Origin: Legionellales bacterium
GTDB lineage: Bacteria; Pseudomonadota; Gammaproteobacteria; Legionellales; Legionellaceae
DNA length: 7,028 bases
Assembly: GCA_020050955.1 (NCBI GenBank)
Contig: JAGVJT010000216.1
Coordinates: 1-7,028 of the forward strand
Reading direction: 5' to 3'
The position numbers and the translations under genes were made by a program. Positions within the stretch are counted from its first letter, which is position 1; each line of letters opens with the position of its first letter. The notes under the pieces are model-generated. The model ran no database searches and had not been told where the DNA came from. It saw nothing but the letters and a program-made list of their open reading frames with translations. Of the stretch, positions 6,476 through 7,028 are shown piece by piece.

Positions 6476-7028
6476 TTCAAGCGGCGTTTATTTCGGATTT
6501 GCATTTGCATCCTGACTTGCCTGTTATTACACGTTATTTTGATCAATGGGTTGATTGGGCATGCGCTAATCGTATTACTTCTGTGTATATTCTTGGTGAT
6601 TTTTTTCATGCTTGGGCAGGTGATGACACTATGGATACTTGGAGTCAAAGCATTGCTGATAAATTAAAACGATTAACAAGCCAAAGCATTGCTGTGTATT
6701 TTATGCATGGAAATCGTGATTTTTTATTAGGTGAACGTTTTATAACAAAAGCGGGTATGGTGATGTTAACAGAGCCTGCGTGCATTACGTTGGGACAGCA
6801 ACGTGTTTTGCTTGTGCACGGCGATCGCTACTGCACGCGTGATCGTGCGCATCAACGTTTTCGTCGTTTAACTCGAAACTCATGGTTTTCACATGTTTTT
6901 TTGTGTTTGCCTCGTGCATGGCGCATGAAATTAGTGGCTCGCGTGCGTCAACACAGCCAGCGTTATCGTCCAGTGGCTGTGGCGAATATGGATGTGGTAC
7001 TCGATGCTTTAACCCGCCATGCTAAAAA
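6472..7028 (+). CDS. lpxH: UDP-2,3-diacylglucosamine diphosphatase LpxH, 3' end missing
   Basis: LpxH cleaves UDP-2,3-diacylglucosamine to lipid X and UMP, a step in lipid A synthesis at the inner-membrane surface. It is a Mn-dependent calcineurin-like phosphoesterase. About 185 codons are present; the E. coli enzyme has 240. Metal-site motifs are SDLHL (D9, H11), GDFFHAWAGDD (D43, with the LpxH-type W-x-GDD ending at 52), HGNRDFLLGERF (N81) and VHGD (H116). The capping region around 125-175 contains the arginine-rich segment RRLTRNSWFSHVFLCLPRAW and ANMDV (171-175), matching the E. coli AIMDV stretch. The C-terminal GHTHRP metal ligands lie beyond the edge. The start ATG 6472 overlaps the minC stop as ATGA, so translation is probably coupled to minC. 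Confidence 0.95.
   Translation, partial: MIQAAFISDLHLHPDLPVITRYFDQWVDWACANRITSVYILGDFFHAWAGDDTMDTWSQSIADKLKRLTSQSIAVYFMHGNRDFLLGERFITKAGMVMLTEPACITLGQQRVLLVHGDRYCTRDRAHQRFRRLTRNSWFSHVFLCLPRAWRMKLVARVRQHSQRYRPVAVANMDVVLDALTRHAK

Noticed and set aside
6442..6648. Minus-strand frame antisense to the minC-lpxH junction
   Set aside because: It overlaps two well-supported genes and shows no family features.

Overview
The window looks like a chromosomal segment of a gram-negative bacterium, most likely a gammaproteobacterium. It encodes an LPS-biosynthesis enzyme (LpxH), an outer-membrane FadL-type barrel, and FadD and MinC proteins that align well with the Escherichia coli proteins as I remember them. 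Base composition is moderately AT-rich. The gene mix, plus an odd cytosolic protein with an acidic tail, would fit a Legionella/Coxiella-type (Legionellales) genome. That placement is inference; nothing in the sequence proves it.

Layout: a possible gene start runs off the left edge on the minus strand (1-141, weak). A minus-strand gene for a 449-residue protein with a two-dinucleotide-domain flavoprotein look follows (331-1680). A 399-base divergent intergenic region (1681-2079) separates it from a plus-strand fadL-like gene (2080-3492), which has a good sigma70-type promoter. The fadL-like gene converges, across a hairpin, on a minus-strand gene for a small exported protein (3550-3942). Upstream of that on the same strand lies fadD (4050-5705). 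fadD diverges from minC (5777-6475) across about 70 bases containing back-to-back -10 elements. minC overlaps lpxH by four bases (ATGA); lpxH starts at 6472 and is cut by the right edge.

Two functional blocks are visible. The first is exogenous fatty-acid use: a FadL-type outer-membrane channel and the FadD acyl-CoA ligase, which in known systems take up and activate long-chain fatty acids together. An uncharacterised secreted protein sits between them. The second is cell envelope and division: minC, whose product inhibits FtsZ ring formation, is coupled to lpxH, for lipid A synthesis. minD and minE, often next to minC, are not visible here.

No RNA genes, insertion sequences, CRISPR arrays, phage genes or recognisable defence genes are present. 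The items most worth a second look are the 449-residue degenerate flavoprotein, a perfect 12-base palindrome in the promoter spacer of the small exported protein, and the shared fadD/minC promoter core. I saw no convincing evidence of a wholly new multi-gene system.
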